A stretch of DNA of 55,306 nt from Burkholderiales bacterium (GTDB taxonomy: Bacteria; Pseudomonadota; Gammaproteobacteria; Burkholderiales; Burkholderiaceae_C). This document shows, in pieces, positions 36,898 through 45,657 of this stretch. The stretch's first letter is position 1, and each line of letters opens with the position of its first letter. The stretch lies in contig CANCFV010000012.1 of the NCBI GenBank assembly GCA_947377275.1, positions 1 to 55,306 of the forward strand. The letters are read 5' to 3'. Made by a program: the position numbers and the translations under genes. Below the pieces are notes generated by a model. That model saw only the letters and a program-made list of their open reading frames with translations. It was not told the origin of the DNA and did not search any database.

Positions 36898-38282
36898 ACC
36901 TCTACCAAGACGTTTTTTTCCGAGCCATGGACACGCTCCGCGGCCGTCGCACCATCGAGCGACTGCACTTCCTGCGCCGCTCACAGCATTGGACGCCGCA
37001 TGAGCTCGCTCAATGGCAGCTCGATCGCTTGAACGACTTGTTGGCACAGGCCAAAGCCAATTCGCCCTACTACGCCAAAGCGCTGGCACACATCGCCTTG
37101 CCGCTGAAAGCGTTGAGCGACATCGAGCAACTGCCTGTGCTCGACAAACCCATCATCCGCGCCAACTTCGAAGGCTTGCAGTGCACGAATTTGCCTCGCT
37201 CACGTTTCGTGCAGAACCGAACAGGGGGATCGACAGGCGAGCCCACGATCTACTTCTGGGACAAGCGGGGCATGGACTGGAACCGCGGCAGCGTCTACCG
37301 AAGCGCTGAATGGGCGGGCACAGCGCTGGGCGAGCGCACGGCCCAAATGTCGGGCTCGATCCATGACCGAACCGAGTCTCAAAAGCTGCAAAACCGCATC
37401 GTTTACTTCCTGCAGCGGTACCGCGACTTTCCTGTCGGCACACTGACCGACGAGATCCTAGAAACCTACTTCCAAGAGATCTGCGCCTACAAGCCCACCG
37501 CCATCTGGGGCTATGCCAGCGGCGCCAATGCGTTCGCCGAATACATCGAGCGCGAACACCCGGGTGCCGACCTGCGCTTCCTCAAGGCCATCATCACCAG
37601 TTCTGAAACCCTGCGCGATGACCAGCGTGAGCGCATCAACCGCGTGTTCGGCTCAACCGTGGTCCACGACAACTACGGCAGCCGTGAGATGTACATCGGC
37701 GCCGAATGTTCACAACACGATGGCTACCACCTGCACGCCGATGTGCTTTACGTCGAAGTCGTTGACGAGCACAACCGCGCGTGCAAACCAGGCGAGCGCG
37801 GCCGCATCCTGTTGACCGACCTCTCGAACCACGCCTTCCCCTTCATCCGCTACGAGATCGGCGACGTCGGCATCATGGCCGAGCCCAAGCCCTGCCCTTG
37901 CGGCGTGACGCTGCCCAAGCTGGCCAAGGTCGAAGGGCGCATCGCTGACCTCATCACACTCAGCGACCGCGTCCTCACCGCGCCGAACCTGACCCTGCAG
38001 TTCATCAACCTCGGCGGGGTCAACGGATTCCAGGTCCGGCAAGACGCGCCCAACCGCTTGGACCTGTACATCGTCCCTGGCGAGGGCTATGGTCCCGCCG
38101 TTCGTGCCTACGCACTCAACGCCCTGCGCCTCATCGCCGGGCCCACCGTGAACGTTGCGTTGCATGAGGTGGACGACATCGCCGTTCCAGAATCAGGCAA
38201 ACGCCGCTTTGTGATCTCGACAGTCACCCCGGCGCAGGTGCGTGCCTACGCACTCGAGCAACAGCAAGCAGGCTCGGCATGA
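36894..38282 (+). CDS. CapK/PaaK-like adenylate-forming enzyme
   Basis: This 462-residue protein belongs to the phenylacetate-CoA ligase/CapK branch of the ANL superfamily. The AMP-binding loop TGGSTGEP is at 110-117, followed by a Tyr/Gly-rich DNYGSREMYIGAE segment and the LLTDLSNHAFPFIRYEIGD hinge. CapK homologues recur in capsule and exopolysaccharide loci without a defined reaction. It may activate an acid for attachment to the polysaccharide, which is inference. It overlaps both neighbours in ATGA. Confidence 0.85.
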   Translation: MNLYQDVFFRAMDTLRGRRTIERLHFLRRSQHWTPHELAQWQLDRLNDLLAQAKANSPYYAKALAHIALPLKALSDIEQLPVLDKPIIRANFEGLQCTNLPRSRFVQNRTGGSTGEPTIYFWDKRGMDWNRGSVYRSAEWAGTALGERTAQMSGSIHDRTESQKLQNRIVYFLQRYRDFPVGTLTDEILETYFQEICAYKPTAIWGYASGANAFAEYIEREHPGADLRFLKAIITSSETLRDDQRERINRVFGSTVVHDNYGSREMYIGAECSQHDGYHLHADVLYVEVVDEHNRACKPGERGRILLTDLSNHAFPFIRYEIGDVGIMAEPKPCPCGVTLPKLAKVEGRIADLITLSDRVLTAPNLTLQFINLGGVNGFQVRQDAPNRLDLYIVPGEGYGPAVRAYALNALRLIAGPTVNVALHEVDDIAVPESGKRRFVISTVTPAQVRAYALEQQQAGSA

Positions 38283-38932
38283 TTGGCGCACTGCTCAAAG
38301 AGGCCATCGCCATGCTGGCGCCGCAGGTGCTGGCCATCCATGGCGACCGGCGAACAAGCCGCGTGGCGATCACGTTCGACGATGGGCCACACCCAGAGCA
38401 CACACCGACGCTGCTCGACATCCTCGACGACTGCGGCACCCCCGCCACTTTCTTCCTGCAAGGTTCACAGGCCCAAAAGCACCCAGAACTCGTGCGTACC
38501 ATCCACCAACGTGGGCACGAGATCGGCAACCATGGCAGCACCCACCAAAAACCGGGTGAGCTGGGCACCGCCGCTTATGTGCAAGAGATCGTTGACACCC
38601 ATGCGCTGCTGTGTGACATCGTCGGACAGAGCCTCGCCAAGCACTTTCGCCCGCCCTATGGCGCCACGAGCCCAAGCACCTTCATTCAACTGGCTCGCCA
38701 AGGATTTCAGTTCATCTACTGGTCCAGGGACAGCAGAGACTCGTGGCTCAAGCAATCTGCAGAGCTGAGCGCGGCATTCGAAAAAGAGCCCGTGCGTCCC
38801 GGTGACATCGTTCTCTTCCACGATGACTATGCACAAACGGCAAAGGCTCTGCCCAGCATCCTCCGCACATGGGCGCACCAAGGCCTGCAAGTGCAAGCCT
38901 TGAGCGACATGTTGGCATCCAGGAGCCGCTGA
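38279..38932 (+). CDS. NodB-family polysaccharide deacetylase (cytoplasmic form)
   Basis: The 217-residue protein has the canonical carbohydrate esterase 4 motifs: ITFDDGP with Asp34 and Asp35, HGSTH (His85 and His89), and FRPPYGAT. No clear signal peptide is visible, only a mildly hydrophobic start. It likely removes N- or O-acetyl groups from a sugar or lipid-linked intermediate. It is the last of the seven coupled genes. A leftward hydrolase gene ends 27 bases beyond its stop. Confidence 0.87.
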   Translation: MIGALLKEAIAMLAPQVLAIHGDRRTSRVAITFDDGPHPEHTPTLLDILDDCGTPATFFLQGSQAQKHPELVRTIHQRGHEIGNHGSTHQKPGELGTAAYVQEIVDTHALLCDIVGQSLAKHFRPPYGATSPSTFIQLARQGFQFIYWSRDSRDSWLKQSAELSAAFEKEPVRPGDIVLFHDDYAQTAKALPSILRTWAHQGLQVQALSDMLASRSR

Positions 38933-38959
38933 GCCCCCATCAGCAGACCAACGCCCCGC

Positions 38960-40714
38960 TCAAGCCAGCGTCAACAAATCGGTCAACACCTGGATCAGTT
39001 CCGTGCGAGCCGCCAGGGAAGTGAAGGTGTGGTCTGCACCTTGAATGACTTGCACGCGCAGGGCGTCTTTGGCTGCGAGTTGGTTGACCACCACCTCGGC
39101 CTGGGCATGGAGCAACTCCAATCCTGGCTCTGCCGCAGCGAACACAAAATGCATGGGCACGCCCCGCTTCGCAATGGCTTGAAGGTCATGCGCCAAGCTG
39201 CCAGCCGGCAGCCAACCCAGTCGCTGGGTGACACGGGTGCTCTGCGCCTTGAGCCACCACACCAGCGACTGGCGCAAAGCCAAGGAAAGGTGACGCGCCG
39301 AAAACTCGCCTTTGAGCAAGCGGCGCCAAGGCTCACCAGAGCGCAATGCTTGACGCCGGTGAGACATGTCTGCTGCGTCTCGAAGCGCCCCCTCGGCCCC
39401 GGCGTCCAGTGACATGCCCTCGCGCCACCGGAACGTCAGTGGGTTGATCATGATGGCTCGCTTGACCGGCAAGCCCGTCAACGCCGCCTGGAAGGCGTGG
39501 TAAGCCCCCGAGCACAAACCCATCACTTGCACAGGCGATGGCCCAAACCGCTGGGTCAGCCAACGCAGGGTGGCGGCCACATCGGCCATGGCGTGCGGGC
39601 TGTAGACCTGACCTGCCGCCTGTGCAGGCGGCGGAGCACTGTCGCCTAAACCGGCCAGGTCAATGCGCAAAACCGCGTGCCCCTGAGAGGCCCACTGCCG
39701 GGCCAGTCGCACGTAAAGCCGGCTCGGCCCTACCAGACGAATGGCTCCCGCATTGAGCATCAACACAACCCCTTTGGGTTTTTCATCGCGAGGCTCTGTC
39801 AGCACACCGCGCAGCGCTTGGCCCGCCTCAAGCGGAATGCGCACAGCCGCCTCCCGCGCGTTTTGCAGCTCGCAGGCCGTGCTGGGCTGGCTCACTCGCA
39901 CCGCAAACGCGGAGAGTTCACCTTCCACATGCCCGACACGCACCTGCGACCAATGCAAAAAAGCATCCACCATGGCCTGAGGGACCTCGGCATGGTGGGG
40001 GTCCACAACCATGCCATGAAAGCCAGGCAGCGCCTGCCGTTCCACAGCGGCACCCAAACACCTCAGATGCTCAGCCCACTTGGCACTGCCCGGCAAATCG
40101 TCGCGATCCAAAATCAGCACATCAGGTGCAGGCGAACGCTCCAGTGTGAAGAGGTCTAGCCCCTCCAAGGTTCGACGCAGCTCCCCGCCCATGGCGAAAC
40201 CGCCCGACTCGATGCCATCGAAACCATCCGCCGCAGGTCGGCCCGAAGCTCCTGCCAGCGCAGTCAACTCACGCACCCAAGCCCGCCCCTTGAGCACGGG
40301 GGCAATCAGCGCCAGTCCCAGCACATCGGTTCGACCGAGGCTGGCCAGGCACGCAATCGCAGCGCCAACGCGAACGCCCACAAGCAAAACGCGACTGACA
40401 CCGCTGATGGCCTTGAGGTGCTCGATCGCCTGGATCGTGCTGTTCACCCACGCTGAAAAATCGTCGACAACGTCCTCGAGCGGCATGGCGTTGCCGCATC
40501 CAGCGTAGTCAAACCTCAAGGTCGGCATGCCCGCCTTCGCACTGGATTGCGCGAAAGCGCTCAATGCCAAGTGGGCACTGGCCTCTTCTCGCCCGATGGG
40601 TGCACACAACAAGACACCAACGTGCGCATTTCCAGCCGATGCAGCTGGATGGAAGTAGCCCGACAAGACTGGCTCGACGCCGAAGTAGATTGCCTCAAAA
40701 GAACACGCAGCCAT
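38960..40714 (-). CDS. Tandem alpha/beta hydrolase, resembling fused exosortase-A-associated hydrolases
   Basis: The 584-residue protein contains two alpha/beta hydrolase domains. Domain 1 (about 10-270) has LLCAPIGREE, LRFDYAGCGN, and an elbow reading GVRVG, where the nucleophile is Arg. Domain 2 (about 300-584) has VLMLNAGAIRLVGPSRLYV, LRIDLAGLGDS and the elbow GLCSG, with Cys as likely nucleophile. From memory, exosortase-A-associated hydrolases type 2 and type 1 carry GLRLGA and GLC-type elbows, so this looks like a fusion of both. Start: ATG at 40714 (MAACSFEAIYFG) fits the family; a longer frame runs to 40852. It is separated from the upstream gene by a terminator. Confidence 0.75.
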   Translation of the reverse strand: MAACSFEAIYFGVEPVLSGYFHPAASAGNAHVGVLLCAPIGREEASAHLALSAFAQSSAKAGMPTLRFDYAGCGNAMPLEDVVDDFSAWVNSTIQAIEHLKAISGVSRVLLVGVRVGAAIACLASLGRTDVLGLALIAPVLKGRAWVRELTALAGASGRPAADGFDGIESGGFAMGGELRRTLEGLDLFTLERSPAPDVLILDRDDLPGSAKWAEHLRCLGAAVERQALPGFHGMVVDPHHAEVPQAMVDAFLHWSQVRVGHVEGELSAFAVRVSQPSTACELQNAREAAVRIPLEAGQALRGVLTEPRDEKPKGVVLMLNAGAIRLVGPSRLYVRLARQWASQGHAVLRIDLAGLGDSAPPPAQAAGQVYSPHAMADVAATLRWLTQRFGPSPVQVMGLCSGAYHAFQAALTGLPVKRAIMINPLTFRWREGMSLDAGAEGALRDAADMSHRRQALRSGEPWRRLLKGEFSARHLSLALRQSLVWWLKAQSTRVTQRLGWLPAGSLAHDLQAIAKRGVPMHFVFAAAEPGLELLHAQAEVVVNQLAAKDALRVQVIQGADHTFTSLAARTELIQVLTDLLTLA

Positions 40715-40813
40715 CCAACAACTTTCACCCGTCAGCGACGAACGCACCGCCGTGCCAATGCACTCCAAAAAAGCATTCCCAACCCGAATGATGCCAAGGC
40801 AGGAAAACGAAAT

Positions 40814-40842
40814 CGGCGAGGAGGCATTGAGCCTCCCCGCCG
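40814..40842 (-). terminator. Intrinsic terminator after the beta-helix lipoprotein gene
   Basis: Twelve paired bases with one mismatch (40814-40825 with 40831-40842) enclose an ATTGA loop. Reading leftward the stem is followed by ATTTCGTTTTCC, a T-rich tail, so it terminates the leftward gene at 40902-42647. Confidence 0.8.
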
Positions 40843-40901
40843 AACCATACACGAGAGATCAAGTCAGCTGATCATCTCAGCGTCAGGCAACCGACTCTGT
40901 A

Positions 40902-42647
40902 TCAGAAAGTCGACGGCATCCGGTTGCCCATCAACTCCCAGATGTAGGAAGTGAAGGTCACAGAACTCACGCCGTCGAGCGCCTTGCCCGTCGAGCAGAA
41001 GCCGCGCGTGGTGTTGGCGCACATGTCGGTTTTCATGCGGTCTTGGTTAGGCCAAGGCCACAGGGCTGTTGTCGACAGAGCGTTGTAGTTGGTATCGCCA
41101 TGACGGCTGCCATCCACACCGTAGCGATAGATGATGCTCGGGCCCACGTCCGCACCACCCAAGCCCTTGCCCTTCAGGTAAGAGCCTGCCTCAACACGAG
41201 TCACGTGTTTCAAGTTATTGCCAGTCAGGGGGGCGCCGGCCACCGTGTTGGTCGGGGTCGTCTGGTTGTACAGGCCGCCAGACCAAGTTCCAGTGACGTT
41301 GACATACGACGCCGACACCGAAGCGTTCAAACCATACGTACCCGAGCCCAGGATGAGCAAGTTGCTCAGCGCATTGGTGTTGGTGCTGTCACTCAACTCC
41401 GGCGCAAAACGGAAGCCTTCGCCGCTTCGGGCCTTGGCCAAGATGTTCTGCACAACGATGTTCGTGCCACTGCGAGCAATGTTGAACCCTTCGTCCGTGG
41501 AGTTCCACGCCACGGCGTTGGAGATCTTGATGGTCTTGTCCAGCGCGGTGCCCACATCGGGCTCCATGTAGTAGCCAGAGTCCGGCGAGTTGGCCGAGAT
41601 CGTGCCCAGCCACTCGTTCCGGCCGAAGGAGTACTGCCCGCCGGTGTGCGATGCGATCGCAAAGTCGGAGTAACTCGAATCATTCGCCAACAACACGCGG
41701 TCAACCACCATCACGTTTTGTATCGACACGTCGTGCGAGTCATAGACGGTGAAGCCGACGTTGGGGTTGCCGCTGCCTTGGCAAGCCGCGACACCGCAAC
41801 CGTCGCCTCGCACCACCACTCGACGCCACACGCTGTTATGAGCGCGGTAATTGATCGCGATGATGCGCTTGCCGGAAGCCCAAACCCAGACGTCCTGGAT
41901 CAGGTTGTAGGTGTTTCCATTGTCGTGGTCATTGGTGCCAACGTCGAGCGAGCCATGCACACCGCTGTCAGACAAAGTGACGTTGTTCGTGTTGTAGAGG
42001 CTGACGCCCCCTTCGAACTTGACACCACTGACCGTGATGTACTGGTGCTTGGTTGCCGAGCGTCCAACAAACCACTCCCCGTTGATCACCACCTTGCCAG
42101 GATTCTTGGCATGAACATACGTGTTGGCTGTCTTGGACGTACCCGATGGAATCTGAGCAGACCTGGTGGTGTAGGCGCTGGTGTCCCAATGCATGACACC
42201 CGTGGTGGACGGGTCGTAAGTGCCATCGGCCAAGATCACTTCGCCACCAGCGGGGGTGCGAGCGAATGTGTATGCGAAGGTCTTGCAAGGCGTGGCTTGC
42301 ACAGCGCACGAGTTGGACGTGTCAGACCCGGTCGGCGAGATGTAGCGCGCATTCGGATTTGCGGCAGCAGGAGCAGGAGCTGGAGCTGGAGCTGGCGTGG
42401 GTGCAGGTGCTGGTGCTGGTGTGGGTGCAGGCGCAGGTGCTGGCGTAGGTGCTGGTGCTGGTGCTGGTGCTGGAGCAGGCGTGGGCGCTGGCGCCGGCGC
42501 GCTGCTGTTCGTCGTGTTGTTGGGAACAGGAGCAGGCGCTGGGGTGAGCACTGTCTTTGCACCGGCGCCACCACCGCAGGCTGTCAGGGTGCCGCTTGCG
42601 ATCAACAGAGTGAGAATCAGCGAGGGGCGAAAACCGTGCTTGGTCAT
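40902..42647 (-). CDS. Surface lipoprotein with Pro-Ala linker and probable right-handed beta-helix
   Basis: The 581-residue protein starts with a signal peptide and lipobox LTAC (Cys24), then Gly-rich residues, then a 60-residue Pro-Ala-Thr linker (about 34-97), then an Asn/Gly/Thr-rich body. The body opens with ARYISPTGSDTSNSCAV and VILADGTYD, followed by repeated strands such as HQYITVSGVKFEGGVS and NNVTLSDSGVHG, typical of a parallel beta-helix. Such folds include polysaccharide lyases and adhesins. No catalytic residues can be assigned. It is probably displayed on the outer membrane. AGGAAG lies five bases before the ATG. Confidence 0.8.
   Translation of the reverse strand: MTKHGFRPSLILTLLIASGTLTACGGGAGAKTVLTPAPAPVPNNTTNSSAPAPAPTPAPAPAPAPAPTPAPAPAPTPAPAPAPTPAPAPAPAPAAANPNARYISPTGSDTSNSCAVQATPCKTFAYTFARTPAGGEVILADGTYDPSTTGVMHWDTSAYTTRSAQIPSGTSKTANTYVHAKNPGKVVINGEWFVGRSATKHQYITVSGVKFEGGVSLYNTNNVTLSDSGVHGSLDVGTNDHDNGNTYNLIQDVWVWASGKRIIAINYRAHNSVWRRVVVRGDGCGVAACQGSGNPNVGFTVYDSHDVSIQNVMVVDRVLLANDSSYSDFAIASHTGGQYSFGRNEWLGTISANSPDSGYYMEPDVGTALDKTIKISNAVAWNSTDEGFNIARSGTNIVVQNILAKARSGEGFRFAPELSDSTNTNALSNLLILGSGTYGLNASVSASYVNVTGTWSGGLYNQTTPTNTVAGAPLTGNNLKHVTRVEAGSYLKGKGLGGADVGPSIIYRYGVDGSRHGDTNYNALSTTALWPWPNQDRMKTDMCANTTRGFCSTGKALDGVSSVTFTSYIWELMGNRMPSTF
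42357..42548 (-). repeat. Low-complexity Pro-Ala coding repeat
   Basis: This tract encodes the PAPAPTPAP-type linker of the lipoprotein. On the plus strand it is built from GCTGGT, GCAGGT, GGAGCT and GTGGGT-type hexamers in imperfect tandem. Slippage by six bases would change the linker by two residues and keep the frame. Confidence 0.9.
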
Positions 42648-43163
42648 GAATACTTCCTGTGAAGGGAAAGGGACTGCGGTACCAAGTGACTGCTTGAGCC
42701 GAAACTTGTAAAGCGCCGCCGATGAAACAAATTCTGCCCCACCCCCTCAGTAACAAGGCGCAACGAAGAGGCGGCAAGTGTATCGCGCACCTCCTCTCTG
42801 ATTGGCCCGACAGAGTGACAAAAAGGTCACGAAACGTAATGCCAACAAACCCCGATCGTGAAGGACTTGGCACCCTGAATCGGTAATATGTCTCGCTTGA
42901 AGCAAACGACTGCCCAGGATTCCCCGACTCACGCGACGCACGCTTACAAACGGTGCACGGTTCGCTGGCCGCTGAGTCCGCTCGTAAACCCCATGATCTG
43001 AAAAGGACGGCCGACTGGCGTGGATCGCCAAGCACATGGCAAAGATGGCCACCGCCAGGTGGCGCCACCCTAAGCAGGGGGCGTAACAGACAGGCGCATT
43101 CGCGTTGAATAGCAGAAAATCAAAGCTTTTGGCGCCAGCAGGGCATCCCGACCGTCGCACGAC
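42648..43163. other. 516-bp gap with inverted repeats between divergent genes
   Basis: This is the longest non-coding stretch in the window, between the leftward lipoprotein gene and the rightward acyltransferase gene. It holds GTGAC-AAAAAG-GTCAC (42815-42830), a 12-bp palindrome GGTGGCGCCACC (43058-43069) and AT-richer patches. I found no supported gene; open frames across it have no recognisable protein and lack start signals. It is a likely control region. Confidence 0.6.
42815..42830. promoter_or_regulatory. Candidate operator, 5-bp inverted repeat
   Basis: GTGAC and GTCAC flank AAAAAG in the divergent control region. It lies 168 bases upstream of the lipoprotein start, too far for a simple repressor site on a nearby promoter but compatible with an activator. 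No regulator is assigned. Confidence 0.35.
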
Positions 43164-44324
43164 ATGAGCAACACAACACCACAGGCAAAGCCCACTTGGG
43201 CGCAACTGCCTCAGCACTACGCAACGCTCGACGGCGTGCGGGGATTGGCGATTTTGTGGGTGATTCTGCATAACACGTCGGTTGCTGAGGAATCGATTCT
43301 GAACAATTTGCAAGGCAAATTGCTGGTCGCCTTTCTGGACAGCGGTTGGGCAGCGGTCACGCTGTTTTTCTCGCTCAGTGGCTTTTTGATCACCGGCATA
43401 TTGCTGGATTATCAAAAGAATCATCGTTATCGGGATTTTTACGTCCGGCGAACATTGCGCATTTTCCCGTTGTATTACGCCGTTTTGTTTGGCGCCTTTT
43501 TCATATTGCCGCATCTCAGCGCGGAACTGCCACGGCGCTTGGTTCTGGACCAGCCACAGCAATGGTGGCTCTGGCTCTATGTATCCAATTGGGCGAGCCC
43601 GCTCGGCATGGCGGGGCACGTCTTTCCCCATTTTTGGTCTTTGGCCGTCGAAGAGCAGTTTTACCTCGTCTGGCCACTGCTGATTGGACAGCGGTCACCG
43701 CGAACCATCTTGCGCATCAGCATCATGTTGATTGCCATCGCGCAAGCGTTCCGGATCGCGCTGTACCTGTATCACGCACCTGACGATGCCAGCTACATGT
43801 TCACCCTGTCGCGCATGGACGCGTTGGTCATGGGTGGCGCCGCCGCGGCACTGCTGCGCATCCCTGCGTGGTCCGCGACGCTGGTTGCCAGGGCACCCTC
43901 GCTCTTGGCCTTTTCAGCCTTGAGCTTTTTGGCGCTGTTCGCAGAGGAGCGAGGTTTGTCGCCCCACTCAAGCGACACCATTTTGTTCGGCCACCTCACC
44001 TTAGGCATCAGCTTCACAGCCTTGATCTTGGGCTTGGCCACATTTGACATGAGCGGCAAATCAGGCTGGTGGATTGACCTGTGGCGCAGCAAGCTGCTTG
44101 GGGTGCTGGCAAAATACAGCTACGGCATGTACGTGTTCCACAAAATCATTGGTGACGCCGTCGGACGCCCCTTCATGCGAGCCCATCCGGCCTGGCTGTC
44201 TTCCATACCCGCACAGCTCATTTATGGCACGGCCAGCATCTTGCTCAGCTTGGGCGCTGCGTTCCTGTCATTCCATTTGCTTGAAAAGCATTTTCTGAGC
44301 TTGAAAAACAAGCTGTCTGGCTGA
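43164..44324 (+). CDS. Acyltransferase-3 family membrane O-acyltransferase (OafA/YrhL type)
   Basis: The 386-residue protein has about ten hydrophobic segments and the acyltransferase-3 pattern: YATLDGVRGLAILWVILHN (19-37), FFSLSGFLITGILL, FYVRRTLRIFPLYY and SLAVEEQFYLVWPLL. The RGLAIL, R-R-L-R-I-F-P and E-E-Q-F-Y positions match the family active site. It should O-acetylate a polysaccharide sugar at the inner membrane. Codon use is visibly more A+T-rich (ATT, TTT, AAT) than in neighbours, which hints at recent transfer of this one gene. Confidence 0.88.
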   Translation: MSNTTPQAKPTWAQLPQHYATLDGVRGLAILWVILHNTSVAEESILNNLQGKLLVAFLDSGWAAVTLFFSLSGFLITGILLDYQKNHRYRDFYVRRTLRIFPLYYAVLFGAFFILPHLSAELPRRLVLDQPQQWWLWLYVSNWASPLGMAGHVFPHFWSLAVEEQFYLVWPLLIGQRSPRTILRISIMLIAIAQAFRIALYLYHAPDDASYMFTLSRMDALVMGGAAAALLRIPAWSATLVARAPSLLAFSALSFLALFAEERGLSPHSSDTILFGHLTLGISFTALILGLATFDMSGKSGWWIDLWRSKLLGVLAKYSYGMYVFHKIIGDAVGRPFMRAHPAWLSSIPAQLIYGTASILLSLGAAFLSFHLLEKHFLSLKNKLSG

Positions 44325-44393
44325 CAGCGCCCCGCGCGAGGGCTGCCCGCGACGGGCTTATGCTCTGCGCATCGACAGCCACCCCGCACCAAG

Positions 44394-45650
44394 ATGCTTC
44401 CCGTCTGGCTTTACCTTTGCACCCTTTTCGTTGCGCCGCAATTGTGGGTGCCGCCATTCATTGACTGGCGAACCGACTTCATCGTCTATCCCCTCTGGTT
44501 GATGTGGCTGGCCGGCCGGGGACGACTCGGCCTCGTGTTTCAGTTCCGAGCGCAGGACTGGTGCATGGCTGGATTTGTGCTCTGGGTCATCATGAGCATG
44601 TACCTCAAGAACCCGCCGAGCACCGCGGGTGAGTGGACACAGAAATACATCAAATGGATGTTGCTCTACCGAATGGTGGCCGCCAGTATCGACTCTGAAA
44701 AAACCCTGCGCAAAGTGATTGTGGCGCTGATGACCACCATTGGTTTCGTGGCCGTCCAAGCCTGGTCGCACCTGCATTCTGCCGACGGGCTGGGCTGGGC
44801 TGGGCAGAGTTTCGCCTGGGTCGACCCCAGTGCGGCCAGCGCCGGAATCGTGAACCGCACCCGCTGGATCGGCATCTTCGACGGCCCAGGTGTGTTTTGT
44901 GTGATGTTCACCATCGCGGTGGCTTTCGCCCTGCACTACGTGGCCAAGGCCTACGACAGGCGAACGCGCATCTTCGCAATGGTGGTACTGGTCCCGCTGT
45001 TTGCCTACGCAACGTTTGCCACCGGATCGCGGGGCGGGCTTCTCAGCGCGCTCGCTGTGCTGGGCTGCTGGGTGATCAGCCGCTACGAGCTGTCGGTCAA
45101 ACGCGTCGTGACCGTCAGTGTGCTGGGCATGGCTGGCCTGATGGTTGGCCCGTCCTACCTCACACAGACCAAAGACTCCAGCAACTCGGCACAGCACCGG
45201 GTCGACATGTGGGCCGAAGGCATCGAAATGGCAGAGACCAATCCCGTCTTGGGGATTGGTCGGGGCAACTTTGCCAACTACACAGGCTTGCTGATCGCCC
45301 ACAACTCGGGCATTGAACTCATGGGAGAAACCGGCTTCATGGGCTTGTTCATGTGGCTGGGCGTGAGCTACATGGGCTTTCGCAACTTGGCAGCGCGAAC
45401 CAGAGAAAGCAAATCCGACACCGAGAAAGAGGTCTTGATCGGAGTGGGCTTGTGCATCATCGGCTACATGGTGAGCTCGCTGTTCGTGACACTGGAGTTC
45501 GAAACCCTCTACTTCATGCTTGGTATGACCGCCGGTGTACGCAACTTCACGAAAGAAAAGGCAGTGTTCACGCTGCACGACGTCAGCATGATCGGTCGCA
45601 TCATTTTTTTCTTTTACGCTGCCATGAAGATGTTTGTCATGACCTACTGA
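44394..45650 (+). CDS. O-antigen ligase/polymerase-like membrane protein (Wzy/WaaL superfamily, exosortase-A-associated type)
   Basis: The 418-residue protein has about ten membrane segments and the ligase-polymerase loop: ATFATGSRGGLLSALAVLG, then AEGIEMAETNPVLGIGRGNF and AHNSGIELMGETGFMGLF. The HN-S and GIGRGNF elements resemble the putative O-glycosylation ligase of exosortase-A loci. It may polymerise repeat units or join the chain to an acceptor. It follows the acyltransferase by 69 bases and converges with the flippase gene with a seven-base gap. Confidence 0.82.
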   Translation: MLPVWLYLCTLFVAPQLWVPPFIDWRTDFIVYPLWLMWLAGRGRLGLVFQFRAQDWCMAGFVLWVIMSMYLKNPPSTAGEWTQKYIKWMLLYRMVAASIDSEKTLRKVIVALMTTIGFVAVQAWSHLHSADGLGWAGQSFAWVDPSAASAGIVNRTRWIGIFDGPGVFCVMFTIAVAFALHYVAKAYDRRTRIFAMVVLVPLFAYATFATGSRGGLLSALAVLGCWVISRYELSVKRVVTVSVLGMAGLMVGPSYLTQTKDSSNSAQHRVDMWAEGIEMAETNPVLGIGRGNFANYTGLLIAHNSGIELMGETGFMGLFMWLGVSYMGFRNLAARTRESKSDTEKEVLIGVGLCIIGYMVSSLFVTLEFETLYFMLGMTAGVRNFTKEKAVFTLHDVSMIGRIIFFFYAAMKMFVMTY

Positions 45651-45657
45651 CCCACGC

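Noticed and set aside
42357-42548. Possible CRISPR or minisatellite array
   Set aside because: The tract is an in-frame Pro-Ala coding repeat with no spacers.
42867-42883. TTGGCAC resembling a sigma-54 -24 element in the large polysaccharide gap
   Set aside because: The -12 position has CG, not GC, at the required ten-base spacing, so the site does not meet the sigma-54 rule.
42747-43631. A leftward open frame of 294 codons across the gap and the acyltransferase gene
   Set aside because: It lies antisense to a well-supported acyltransferase, has no recognisable domain and no ribosome binding site.
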